A stretch of DNA of 64,000 nucleotides from Taudactylus pleione (taxonomy: Eukaryota > Chordata > Amphibia > Anura > Myobatrachidae), in the NCBI GenBank assembly GCA_031769625.1, contig JAUIMM010000115.1, positions 13,686,501 to 13,750,500 of the forward strand, in the 5' to 3' direction. Below are positions 12,936 through 24,706 of the stretch, piece by piece (the first letter of the stretch is position 1; the number at the start of each line of letters is the position of its first letter). A model generated the notes under the pieces. It was not told the origin of the DNA, searched no databases, and saw nothing but the letters and a program-made list of their open reading frames with translations. The translations under genes and the position numbers were made by a program.

Positions 12936-15900
12936 TTTCTACGTATGATAGCTGTGCAAGGTGTGATAGCTGTGTAAGGTATATCTGTAAGGTATGATAT
13001 GTGTAAGGTACGATAGCTGTGCAAGGTACGATAGCTGTGCAAGGTGTGATAGCTGTGTGACGTATGATATGTGTAAGGTATGATATGTTTAAGGTGTGAT
13101 AGCTGTGCAAGGTATCATAGCTGTGCAACGTGTGATAGCTGTGTAAGGTATGATATGTGTAAGGTATGATATGTGTATGGTGTGATAGCTGTGCAAGGTA
13201 TGATAGCTGTGCAAGGTACAATACCTGTGCAAGGTATGATAGTTATGCAAGGTGTGATAGCTGTGTATGGTATGATATGTGTAAGGTGTGATAGCTGTGT
13301 AAGGGATGATAGCTGTGCAAAGTGTGATAGCTGTGTAAGATATGATATGTGTAAGGTATGATATGTGTAAGGTATGATAGCTGTGCAAAGGTACAATAGC
13401 TGTGCAAGGTACAATAGCTGTGCAAGGTACGATATTTGGTCAAGGTATGATAGCTGTGATAGCTGAATAAGGTATTATAGCTGTGTAAGCTATGATAACT
13501 CTGTAAGGTATGATAGCTGTGCAAGGTGTGATAGTTGTGTAAGGTATGATATGTGAAAGATATGATAGCTGTGCAAGATATGATAGCTGTGTAAGGTATG
13601 AAAGCTATATAAGGTATGATATGTGTAAGGTATGATAGCTGTTCAAGGTATGATAGCTGTGCGAGATATGATAGCTGTGCAAGGTATAATAGCTATGTAA
13701 GGTATGATAACTGTATAAGATATTATAGCTGTGCAAGATATGATAGCTGTGTATGGTATGACAGCTGTGTATGGTATGAAAGCTGTGTATGGTATGATAT
13801 GTGTAAGGTATGATAATTGTTTATGGTATGATAGTTGTTTTAGGTATGAAAGCTGTGTAGGGTATGATAGTTGTGTATGGTATGAAAGCTGTGTAAGGTA
13901 TGATAGCTGTGTATGGTATGATAGCTGTGTGTGGCATGATAGTTGTGTATGGTATGATATGTGTAAGGTATGAAAGGTATGTATGGTATGAAAGCTGTGT
14001 AAGGTATGATAGCTGTTTATTGCATGATAGTGTATGGTATGCTTGCTGTGCTAGATTTGATAGCTGTGTACGGTATGATAGCTGTATATGTTATGAAAGC
14101 TGTGTATGGTATGATATATGTAAGGTATGATAGTTGTGTGTGGTATGAAAGCTGTGTAAGGTATGATAGCTGTGTATGGTATGATAGCTGTGCAAAGGTA
14201 CAATAGCTGTGCAAGGTACAATAGCTGTGCAAGGAACGATAGCTGTTCAAGGTATGATAGCTGTGATAACTGAGTAAGGTATGATAGCTGTGTAAGCTAT
14301 GATAACTCTGTAAGGTATGATAGCTGTGTAAGGTATGAAAGCTATATAAGGTATGATATGTGTAAGGTATGATAGCTGTGCAAGGTATGATAGCTGTGCG
14401 AGATATGATAGCTGTGTAAGGTATGATAGCTATGTAAGGTATGATAACTGTATAAGATATTATAGCTGTGCAAGGTATGATAGCTGTGTATGGTATGATA
14501 GCTGTGTATGGTATGATATGTGTAAGTATGATAGGTGTGTATGGTATGATAGCTGTTTATTGCATGATAGTGTATGGTATGCTTGCTGTGCTGGATTTGA
14601 TAGCTGTGTACGGTATGATAGCTGTATATGTTATGAAAGCTGTGTATGGTATGATATATGTAAGGTATGATAGTTGTGTGTGGTATGAAAGCTGTGTAAG
14701 GTATGATAGCTGTGTATGGTATGATAGCTGTGTATGGCATGATAGTGTATGGTATGATCGCTGTGCTAGATTTGATAGCTGTGTACGGTATGATAGCTGT
14801 GTATGGTATGATAGCTGTGTAAGGTATGATAGCTGTGTAAGGTATGATAGCTGTGTATGGCATGATAGTTGTGTATGGTATGATATGTGATAGCTGTGAT
14901 TGCTGTGCAAGGTATGATAGCTGTGTATGGTATGATAGCTGTGTGTGGCATGATAGTTGTGTATGGTATGATATGTGTAAGGTATGATAGCTGTGCAAGA
15001 TATGATAGCTGTGTATGGTATGATAGCTGTGTAAGGTATGATAGCTTTGTAAGGTATGATTTGTGTATGGTATGATATCTGTAAGGTATGATAGCTGTAT
15101 ATGGTATGATTGCTGTGTATGGTATGAAAGCTGTGTATGGTATGATATGTGTATGGTATGATATGTGTATGGTGTGATAGCTGTGCAAGGTATGATAGCT
15201 ATGCATGGTACCATAGCTGTGCAAGGTATGATAGTTATGCAAGGTGTGAAAGCTGTGTATGTTATAATATGTGTAAGGTGTGATTTCTCTGTATGTTGTG
15301 ATAGCTGTGCAAAGTGTGATAGCTGTGTAAGATATGATATGTGTAAGGTATGATATGTGTAAGGTATGATAGCTGTGCAAAGGTACAATAGCTGTGCAAG
15401 GAACGATAGCTGTTCAAGGTATGATAGCTGTGATAACTGATAAAGGTATGATAGCTGTGTAAGCTATGATAACTCTGTAAGGTATGATAGCTGTGTAAGG
15501 TATGAAAGCTATATAAGGTATGATATGTGTAAGGTATGATAGCTGTGCAAGGTATGATAGCTTTGCGAGATATGATAGCTGTGTAAGGTATGATAGCTAT
15601 GTAAGGTATGTTAACTGTATAAGATATTATAGCTGTGCAAGGTATGATAGCTGTGTATGGTATGATAGCTGTGTATGGTATGAAAGCTGTGTATGGTATG
15701 ATATGTGTAAGTATGATAGGTGTGTATGGTATGAAAGCTGTGTATGGTATGATAGCTGTGTATGGTATGATAGCTGTGTATGGCATGATAGTGTATGGTA
15801 TGATCGCTGTGCTAGATTTGATAGCTGTGTACGGTATGATAGCTGTGTAAGGTATGATATTTGTGTAAGGTATGAAATCTGTGTATGGTATGATATATGA

Positions 15901-18032
15901 AAGGTATGATAGTTGTGTGTGGTATGAAAGCTGCTTACGGTATGATAGCTGTGTATGGTATGATAGCTGTGTAAGGTATGATAGCTGTGTATGGCATGAT
16001 AGTTATGTATGGTATGAAATTTGTAAGGTATGATAGCTGTGCAAGATATGATAGCTGTGTATGGTTTGATAGCTGTGCAAGGTGTGATAGCTGTGTATGG
16101 TATGATAGCTGTGTATGGTATGAAAGATGTGTATGGTATGATATGTGTAAGGTATGATAACTGTGCAAGGTATGATAGTTGTGTATGGTATGATAGCTGT
16201 GTATGGTATGAAAGATGTGTATGCTATGATATGTGTAATGTATGATAGCTGTGTATGGTATGATAACTGTATAAGGTATGATAGCTGTGCAAGGTATGAT
16301 AGTTGTGTATGGTATGATAGCTGTGTATGGTATGAAAGATGTGTATGCTATGATATGTGTAATGTATGATAGCTGTGTATGGTATGATAACTGTATAAGG
16401 TATGATAGCTGTGCAAGGTAATTTAGCTGTGGAAGGTATGATAACTGTATAAGATACGATAGCTGTGCAAGGTATGATAGTTGTGCAAGGTATGATAGTT
16501 ATGCAAAGTGTGATAGCTGTGTATGGTATCATATGTGTAAGGTGTGATATCTGTGTAAGTTGTGATAGCTGTGCAAAGTGTGATAGCTGTGTAAGATATG
16601 ATATGTGTAAGGTATGATATGTGTAAGGTATGATAGCTGTGCAAAGGTACAATAGCTGTGCAAGGTACAATAGCTGTGCAAGGTACGACAGCTGTTCAAG
16701 GTATGATAGCTGTGATAACTGAATAAGGTATGATAGCTGTGCAAGGTGTGATAGTTGTGTAAAGTATGATATGTGTAAGGTATGATAGCTGTACAAGATA
16801 TGATAGCTGTGTAAGGTATGAAAGCTATATAAGGTATGATATGTGTAAGGTATGATAGCTGTGCAAGGTATGATACCTGTGCGAGATATGATAGCTGTGC
16901 AAGGTATGATAGCTATGTAAGGTATGATAACTGTATAAGATATTATAGCTGTGCATGGTATGATAGCTGTGTATGGTATGCTATGTGTAAGTATGATAGG
17001 TGTGTATGGTATGAAAGCTGTGTATGGTATGATAGCTGTGTATGGTATGATAGCTGTGCGAGATATGATAGCTGTGCAAGGTATGATAGCTATGTAAGGT
17101 ATGATAACTGTATAAGATATTATAGCTGTGCAAGGTATGATAGCTGTGTATGGTATGTTAGCTGTGTATGGTATGAAAGCTGTTTATGGTATGATATGTG
17201 CAACTATGATAGGTGTGTATGGTATGATAGCTGTGTACGGTATGATAGCTGTGTAAGGTATGATATTTGTGTATGGTATGAAAGCTGTGTATGGTATGAT
17301 ATATGTAAGGTATGATAGTTGTGTGTGGTATGAAAGCTGTGTACGGTATGATAGCTGTGTATGGTATGATAGCTGTGTAAGGTATGATAGCTGTGTATGG
17401 CATGATAGTTGTGTATGGTATGATATGTGTAAGGTATGATTGCTGTGCAAGATATGATAGCTGTGTATGGTTTGATAGCTGTGCAAGGTGTGATAGCTGT
17501 GCAAGGTATGATAGCTGTGTAAGGTGTGATAGCTGTGCAAGGTGTGATAGCTGTAGAAGGTGTGATAGCTGTGCAAGGTATGATAGCTATAATGCAAGGT
17601 CTGATAGCTGTGATTGCTGTGCAAGGTATTATAGCTGTGTAAGATATGATAGCTGTGTATGTTATGATAGCTGTGTATGGTATGAAAGCTGTGTGTGGTA
17701 TGATATGTGTAAGGTATGATATGTGTAAGGTATGATAGTTGTGTATGGTATTATAGCTGTGTAAGGTATGATAGCTGCGTGTGGCATGATAGTTTTGTAT
17801 GGTATGATATGTGTAAGGTATGATAGCTGTACAAGATATAATAGCTGTGTATGGTATGATAGCTGTGTAAGGTATGATATGTGTAAGGTATGATATCTGT
17901 AAGGTATGATAGCTGTATATGCTATGGTAGCTGTGTATGGTATGAAAGCTGTGTATGGCATGATATGTGTATGGTATGATATGTGTAAGGTATGATTACT
18001 GTGTATGGTATCATAGTTGTGTATGGGATGAT

Positions 18033-18396
18033 CATACTTACCTACCTTTTATAATCTTTTACCGGGAGAAGCCCGGGTAAGAGAAGCAGCAGGGGGCCGA
18101 TGGGGGCGGGGCCTACCGATTTGCGTCATTAAGCCCCGCCCCCTCATGCCAAAACTGCCGTGATTGGGTAAATTTACATAGGGGGCGGGGACAAATGCTT
18201 TGATTCATGCAGTATCACACGTTAAGCCCCGCCCCCTTCACGGAGACCCGTGTTAGCCGTGGGTATTCTCCTCATTCTGCCCACTTCGCTAGGAAGTGGG
18301 CAGAATGCGTGAGAATTGCTTACCCTTCCGATGGTGCGGGGGGTTACCCGAAAAATCGGGAGAGTCTTGCGAAAACCGGGAGGGTAGTCATGTATG
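18033..18396. mobile_element. GC-rich non-autonomous element inside the satellite
   Basis: A 364-bp GC-rich island interrupts the AT-rich array. It begins CATACTTACCTACC, and its end read in reverse is CATACATGACTACCCTCC, giving imperfect terminal inverted repeats (11 of 14 bases). Inside are several copies of GCCCCGCCCCC or its complement, and hairpins such as CTGCCCACTT..AAGTGGGCAG around 18276-18305. A second element with similar ends lies at 36989-37315. It has no coding capacity. The superfamily is uncertain. Confidence 0.7.
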
Positions 18397-19324
18397 TGTA
18401 TGATAGTTGTGTATGGTATGAAATCTGTGTAAGGTATGATAGCTGTGCAAGATATGCTAGCTGTGCGTGGTATGATGTGGGTATGGTATGATATGTGGAA
18501 GTTATGATAGCTGTGTATGGTTTGATAGCTGTGTATGGTATGACAGCTGTGAAAGGTATGATATGTGTAAGGTATGATAGCTGTGCAAGATATGATAGCT
18601 GTGCAAGGTATGATAGCTGTGTAAGGTATGATAACTGTATAAGATATGATAGCTGTGCAAGGTATGATAGTTGTCTATGGTATGATAGCTGTGTATGGTA
18701 TGAAAGCTCTGTAAGGTATAATAGTTGTGAATGGTATGATAGCTGTATAAGGTATGATATGTGTAAGGTATGATTACTGTGTATGGTATCATAGTTGTGT
18801 ATGGTATGATAGTTGTGTATGGTATGAAATCTGTGTAAGGTATGATATGTGTAAGGTATGATAGCTGTGCAAGATATGATAGCTGTGCGTGGTATGATTT
18901 GTGTATGATATGATATGTGTAAGTTATGATAGCTGTGTATGGTTTGATAGTTGTGTATGGTATGACAGCTGTGAAAGGTATGATATGTGGAAGGTATGAT
19001 AGCTGTGCAAGATATGATAGCTGTGCTAGATATGATAGCTGTACAAGGTATGATAGCTATGTAAGGTATGATAACTGTATAAGATATGATAGCTGTGCAA
19101 GGTATGATAACAGTGTAAGGTATGATAACTGTATAAGATATGATAGCTGTGCAAGGTATGATAGTTGTGCAAGGTATGATAGTTGTGTATGGTATGATAG
19201 CTGTGTATGGTATGAAAGCTGTGTAAGGTATAATAGCTGTGTATGGTATGATAGCTGTGTAAGGTATGATATGTGTAAGATATGATAGCTGTGTATGGTT
19301 TGAAAGCTGTGTATGGTATGATAT

Positions 19325-19532
19325 GTATACACAAAATGAAATACTGGAACCGCACTGAGAAGATGCTCACTATTATAAGGTTGATGTTATCTCATAAATA
19401 TACCTTATACAAACTGAATATATATCCGCACATATTCACGTGCAATAATACTCCTATAATGGATCATGAGACCACAGTCTGATAGACCTAGCAATAAGGA
19501 AGTTTGTGGTGCTCCCCAGAGTCAGCATGTAG
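19325..19532. other. Unique segment inside the satellite
   Basis: About 200 bp of non-satellite sequence follows the last satellite unit at about 19324 and leads directly into the palindrome at 19533. No coding or transposon signature was recognised in it. Confidence 0.6.
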
Positions 19533-19636
19533 CATATAGATCATGGGAGTGAAAGAAAAAGAGACTCTATGTGGGGGCACACTATAGTGTGCCCCCACAT
19601 AGAGTCTCTTTTTCTTTCACTTCCATGATCTATATG
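19533..19636. repeat. 104-bp near-perfect palindrome
   Basis: Bases 19533-19584 are the reverse complement of 19585-19636, with one mismatch (19547 against 19622) and no loop. The outer arm begins CATATAGATCATGGGAGTG and the centre is GCACACTATAGTGTGC. The right arm abuts satellite sequence (GTATGATATGTG) directly. As single-stranded DNA or RNA it would form a 52-bp hairpin. It could be a compact hairpin MITE or a snap-back duplication at an array junction. Confidence 0.95.
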
Positions 19637-20600
19637 GTATGATATGTGTAAGGTATGATAACTGTGTATGGTATGAAAGCTGTGTAAGGTATTATAGCTG
19701 TGTATGGTATGATAGCTGTTTAAGGTATGATATGAGTAAGATATGATAGCTGTGTATGGTATGATAGCTGTGTAAGGTATGATAGCTTTGCAAGATATGA
19801 TATGTGTAAGGTATGATATGTGTAAGGTATGATAGCTGTGCAAGGTATGATAGCTGTGTACGGTATTAAAGCTGTGTATGGTATGATATGTGTATGGTAT
19901 GATATGTGTATGGTATGACATGTGTAAGGTATGATAGCTGTGTATGGTATCATAGTTGTGTATGGTATGAAAGCTATATAAGGTATGACATGTGTAAGGT
20001 ATGATAACTGTGCAAGATGATAGCTGTGCTAGCTATGATAGCTGTGCAAGGTATGATAGCTATGTAAGGTATGATAACTGTATAAGATATGATAGCTGTG
20101 CAAGGTATGATAGCTGTGTATGGTATGATAGCTGTATTTGGTATGAAAGATGTGTATGCTATGATATGTGTAATTGATGATAGCTGTTTATGGTATGATA
20201 ACTGTATAAGATACGATAGCTGTGCAAGGTATGATAGTTGTGCAAGGTATGATAGTTGTGTATGGTATGATAGCTGTGTATGGTATGAAAGCTGTGTATG
20301 GTATAATAGCTGTGTATGGTATGATAGCTGTGTAAGGTATGATAGCTGTGTATGGTATGAAAGCTGTGTAAGGTATAATAGCTGTATATGGTATGAAAGC
20401 TGTGTATGGTATGTTAGCTGTTTAAGGTATGATATGTGTAAGATATGATAGCTGTGCAAGGTATGATAGCTGTGTAAGATATGATAGCTGTGCAAGGTAT
20501 GATAGCTGTGTAAGGTTTGATAACTGTATAAGATATGATAGCTGTGCAAGGTATGATAGCTGTGTAAGGTATGATAATAACTGTATAAGGTATCACAACT

Positions 20601-23600
20601 TAGAAAAATACATGTCATTTTGTTGCATACATACGTTTCCATATAAATAATGGACCTAAATATAAGTAGCACTGCTCAGAAATAAGGGCACATGTCTCAG
20701 TTGTCCTTTGGGATCTTCTCACTAAACTAATAAGCATTTTCCTTTTCTAAAGAAGCATTTGGCCAATATTATGGGCTCCTTTCCCTAGCCGGCAGCCTGA
20801 GGCAAACTGGGAGCTTCAGCTGAATCATGTCAAGTCCTTAGCTATTCTCACCCTCCTCTCTCCCACACCCAGGATCTCATTACAGTCAGGGGACTTGCAA
20901 GTCCAGGGCTGCACTCCTGATGCTCTTAGTGATAATTGTGCTGAAAATGAAACACATTCCATAAGATTTATGTACAGTATCTCTCATTTTGTTTCCTTTG
21001 CTGTATTTTTGTTGAAAACCAAGTCTGTGGGGTTTTCATTCACTAGTAAAAATTCCAACTTCCCCTTCTCTCCCCCCCTCTCTCTCTGACAGGTTACAGA
21101 TCATTTGAATATATTTCTATAAGTACAAATCCATAATGAGTAACGTTTGGGTGATACTGTTTGTGCAGTAGGTTTAATTATTGACAAAAAGTATTTACTC
21201 CAATTGTCATGCATCCTCCCTGAATCTGCAGCCTTTGGTAGTACTGTACATGAAGTCACATGGGTCTTGCTGGCAGTACTCATACACATACTGTACACGG
21301 TGCTGACAGCTGAATCACTTAATGTTGGCATCTGCAGGACCTATTTTCTGACTTTTGAGATATTGCTATACAAAATGTGATGCTGTGAATAATGCTCTTT
21401 GCTGAATGGAAGCAGTAATTATTGTTCTACTATAATCTGTCTAATGTACAGTATGAAAATGTATTTCCCCTTTTAATCTTTCACATGTTATTATCAATTT
21501 ATTTTTGTTTTGCCTCTACACTATGGTAGTGTTTTTATGTCCAGAATTGACCCAATGGACCTGAGAATATATTTTAGAGAACTGAATAAATTTAGTACTG
21601 TATGTATGTACCTATTCACAATTAACAAGAACACAAATGTCTTAAACTTCTGATTCAATTGACTTAATATGTAAAAATAAGCACCCACAGTTATAATTAA
21701 ATAGGAAATAACACACTGTGATAAGCTGTTTGAGGAGAGATACCAGTGTCTGTACCTCATCATAATGAACAAAACATGTGAACTTGTTTGTGCAGGGAAC
21801 ATGCCTCCAATGTAACTGTTGATTGAACCAGTTCAAATGCTATTATAAATAACATATCCTAGGTTGCAAAACAATATCATGCTAATCACTGCATAATCAT
21901 CAAAACCATATGATCACAAGTTCTGCTAAAATGTATAGTTATTTTTTTAATGAGTCATATGAAAACAAGGTTTAATAATATAATGAAATATGAATGGAAT
22001 TTCTGACTTTTTTATTTTTCTCTTTCTGCTCATTTTAGATGTGTTTCGCTAAAGAAAATAAGTTTATTTTGCAGTGATATCACCGTTTATGTTCTTTTTG
22101 AGACTCAACTAATCTTCACAGAGCACTTTTAGTAGCTTAGAAAATGCAAGTCTGTCAGTAAGGCCCAGACTTCTATACCTATGTCAAATGCTTCACTTTT
22201 ATGACTGGAAAAGTTTGGAGACAGAAGCACCTGTCACCTTGCCAATGCCATCAGACATTTCTCCAATAAAGTATTTAATCTGATCTAAAGTGCCTGACAT
22301 CTATTTATTTCGTAACACACTAGCTACAGGACATCACTAGTGAGCTATTGAGAAGTAATACTTTAGGCAGTCACTCCATCATACTGCAGAGCCCTTCTAA
22401 ATTAGAGCCAAGTTTGGTTGGCATCCTCCTTCAAATGTGTGTGTCATTTGCTTTTCTTCACCCAGCAGTTATGTGAGGTCTTGAGGAGAAATACTAGAGA
22501 CCTGTTATGGCTACTCCAGAAAGCACTGTTGACACATTATAGGTCACTGTAGAGGTAAAACAGTGATGTGGTAAGTATGTCTTCCAACAGGGACTAGTTG
22601 GAGACAAACAGTTATGCCCACTGGATCCCAGATGGGTGTTGTGGTGGCCCCGGGTGCTTGCAGGGGTGGCATGCATTGGTGGACCAGTCACAAATCAAAT
22701 TATTTGGCAGGCATTTTTTAGGCTGGGCTGTGCACTGCCCATTGCATTAGAGAGTCAGTGCATTGCCATTTACACAGGCTGCACTGCTTATTGTGGGCCT
22801 GGCATACCCGCCACCTCATGCACTTCCCTTTCATTCTATTCCTCCTTCTCATCCATGTGTCTTTATACATACGGAGTTCTGGAAGACCTCAAGGTAAGTA
22901 GGTTCCCATCCCCTTCACTGTACACCTCTTACTCCATACCTCCCCTGAGATGTTTGTCCCATGCTCTATCTGTAGCTCTGCTCCCCTTCTGTGTATCTGT
23001 CACCATATTTGTATTTTTCTCTCTGTCTCCAACCTGTTTGAGCATGTGTGCCTCTATATGTGTAACTATCTAGCTGTATAAACATGTGGGCCTCTTCGAC
23101 CCTTGTGTGCATCTGTTTCTCCTCTTTTTTCTTACATATGCTCGCACAACCCACAGCCTACTTGAACCACACAATCTCCCCCGTCATCTACCACTTCTCC
23201 CCTCTTCATGGTTGTCTTCCTGCTCATCTGGTCAATGTAACTGAACCCAGAGATGGACTTGGTCTGGAAATCACATAACTGAACCCATAGATAACTGAAC
23301 ACAGAGATGGATTTGGGCTGGTAACATTCTGTTTGCAAGCGCCCATACACATGGAAAATGGGCGTGGCCACACCTTACGGGAGTGTGCATTAAATCACAG
23401 GGGCATGCCTCTGTCTCTCTGCATGTCGGCTGAGCAGATCGACGGGAGGCGGAGCCTCTTGGCCAGGTTTTCGAACCTGACTGGCCCAAAAGGCCATCTT
23501 AAACATTTCTGCTGTTTATCTCAGTAGGAATTTTTTTGGTTTAAGGGTGCAGTGAAAACAATGCTGAGGCTCTAGTACATCATGATATGAGAGAGTTTGA

Positions 23601-23898
23601 GAACAACTAGTTACACCTATAGAAATGGGTGCCTTCAGTAACCTTTTTTTATGATGCACTATTGAAAATCTAGGAAGAAAGAATTCAGCTGGTGAACAAA
23701 ATGGTGTGAGTAACAGTATGCATAATGACAACTTCATTGACCCTGGCCCAAAAAAAACTACTGAAATGCACTGTCACTGGACCACAAACAGAAGGACTAA
23801 GGTATATCTATTCATTTAGTGATAAATGCCCTGAAACCTAACATTTCTATGCACAGTGATAAAGGGATGGGTTTCATGTTCTGATATAAAAACACATT
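20601..23898. other. Unannotated stretch right of the satellite
   Basis: No host exon was recognised. The only repeat I can support is the second copy of the intronic segment at 21090-21205, preceded by a CT-rich tract. Short direct repeats based on TGAACCCAGAGATGGA occur around 23228-23320. Confidence 0.5.
21090..21205 (+). repeat. Second copy of the neuritin intron 2 segment
   Basis: This aligns with 4564-4678 in the same orientation. It is also preceded by a CT-rich tract, and similarity ends abruptly near TTTACTCCAATTG. No neuritin exon-like sequence lies next to it, so a duplication of the whole gene is not supported. Confidence 0.8.
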
Positions 23899-24706
23899 GG
23901 GGTCAATCTTATTAGGTGTGAATTGTGATGTGCGAATTGCTATTTTCACTTTGAATTCGCATAGCGAATTCATTTTGCAATACAATTAGAAACTCGCACT
24001 GAATCAGTCAGACTGAATTCGCAACTTTCCACTTGCACCTCCCAGAGAGTGAGAGATGGAAAGGAAAATCTTTATTTGGACACACCCCCCACACCACCCT
24101 AATGACTAATTAGGCATTTGGAAGTTTCCAATTAGCTTAATTAGTCAGACAATTACATGCCCTCAAATTACCCCAAAATCAACTTTTTCGTTAGTTTAGG
24201 CACCCCAAATTTAATTACAAAAAATTTTTAGTTGAAAAATAATTGTTTTTATAATTTTTTTTCAACTTTTCATGGGTTCTCAATGTACCCCAAAATTACC
24301 TATTTTCCTACTTTTTTTTGCATTTTTCGTTTAATTAATATGAGCTAAAATTAAAAAGTTTGTTTTTTTATCATTTTCTTGCATTTAACCCCCCCCACAC
24401 ACACACACACAAATCAGCTATTTGACACCATTTAAAATCCTACAGTACCTTCCTAATGCCCACAAACAGCCTTCTATATTGTTCTGCTAGCGAAATTATC
24501 AATTTTGGGGGGTCCAGAATGGTCTCCCCACATTTTCATGCATTTCTTGCAAATATCATTTGGCAGTCAATTTGCATCCCTCCACTGCGAGTAGTGTGAA
24601 TAGGCATTTTTAATTGGATTGGAGAATTCTCGGGAGCGCGCTTCGCTGCGAAGTGTGCGAGTTTCAAGAAACCAACTCGCAATTCACACCTAATAGGATT
24701 GACCCC
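23899..24706. mobile_element. Harbinger-like MITE, 808 bp
   Basis: The ends are inverted repeats. The left begins GGGGTCAATCTTATTAGGTG and the right end read in reverse is GGGGTCAATCCTATTAGGTG, one difference in 20. A 3-bp ATT occurs on both sides (23896-23898 and 24707-24709), compatible with a 3-bp target duplication. The interior has T-rich tracts and CGAATTC-type short repeats and no reading frame. The superfamily is inferred from TIR style and 3-bp duplication only. Confidence 0.85.

Larger units (their letters stand above)
10083..20600 (+). repeat. 10.5-kb minisatellite of 18-bp and 16-bp units
   Basis: The array is built from an 18-bp unit close to GGTATGATAGCTGTGTAA, with frequent variants (GCAA for GTAA, TACAATAG or TGTGATAG for TATGATAG, TATGAAAG). 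A second unit lacks the GC of TAGCTG and is 16 bp (AAGGTATGATATGTGT). Unit composition changes along the array. The left third is rich in CAAGGTACAATAGCTGTG types, and the right two thirds in TATGGTATGAAAGCTG types. Higher-order copies are visible: a block at about 14006 recurs at 14546 (period about 540 bp), one near 16160 recurs about 124 bp later, and a TGATAACTGA marker recurs at about 10325, 10515, 11359, 12063, 13456, 14268, 15430 and 16708. The 18-bp period is divisible by three, which gives long frames on both strands (YDSCVR or HSYHTL repeats) that end where a 16-bp unit shifts phase. They are not genes. Confidence 0.98.

Noticed and set aside
10083..20600. CRISPR array
   Set aside because: The repeats are continuous without unique spacers and the context is vertebrate.
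10078..20672. Dozens of open frames up to ~350 codons with YDSCVR, HSYHTL or YLAQLS peptide repeats
   Set aside because: They are translations of the 18-bp satellite in different phases and strands. A unit length divisible by three keeps frames open, and the 16-bp units end them.
21090..21205. Duplicated neuritin gene
   Set aside because: Only the short intronic segment is duplicated; no exon-like sequence is nearby.
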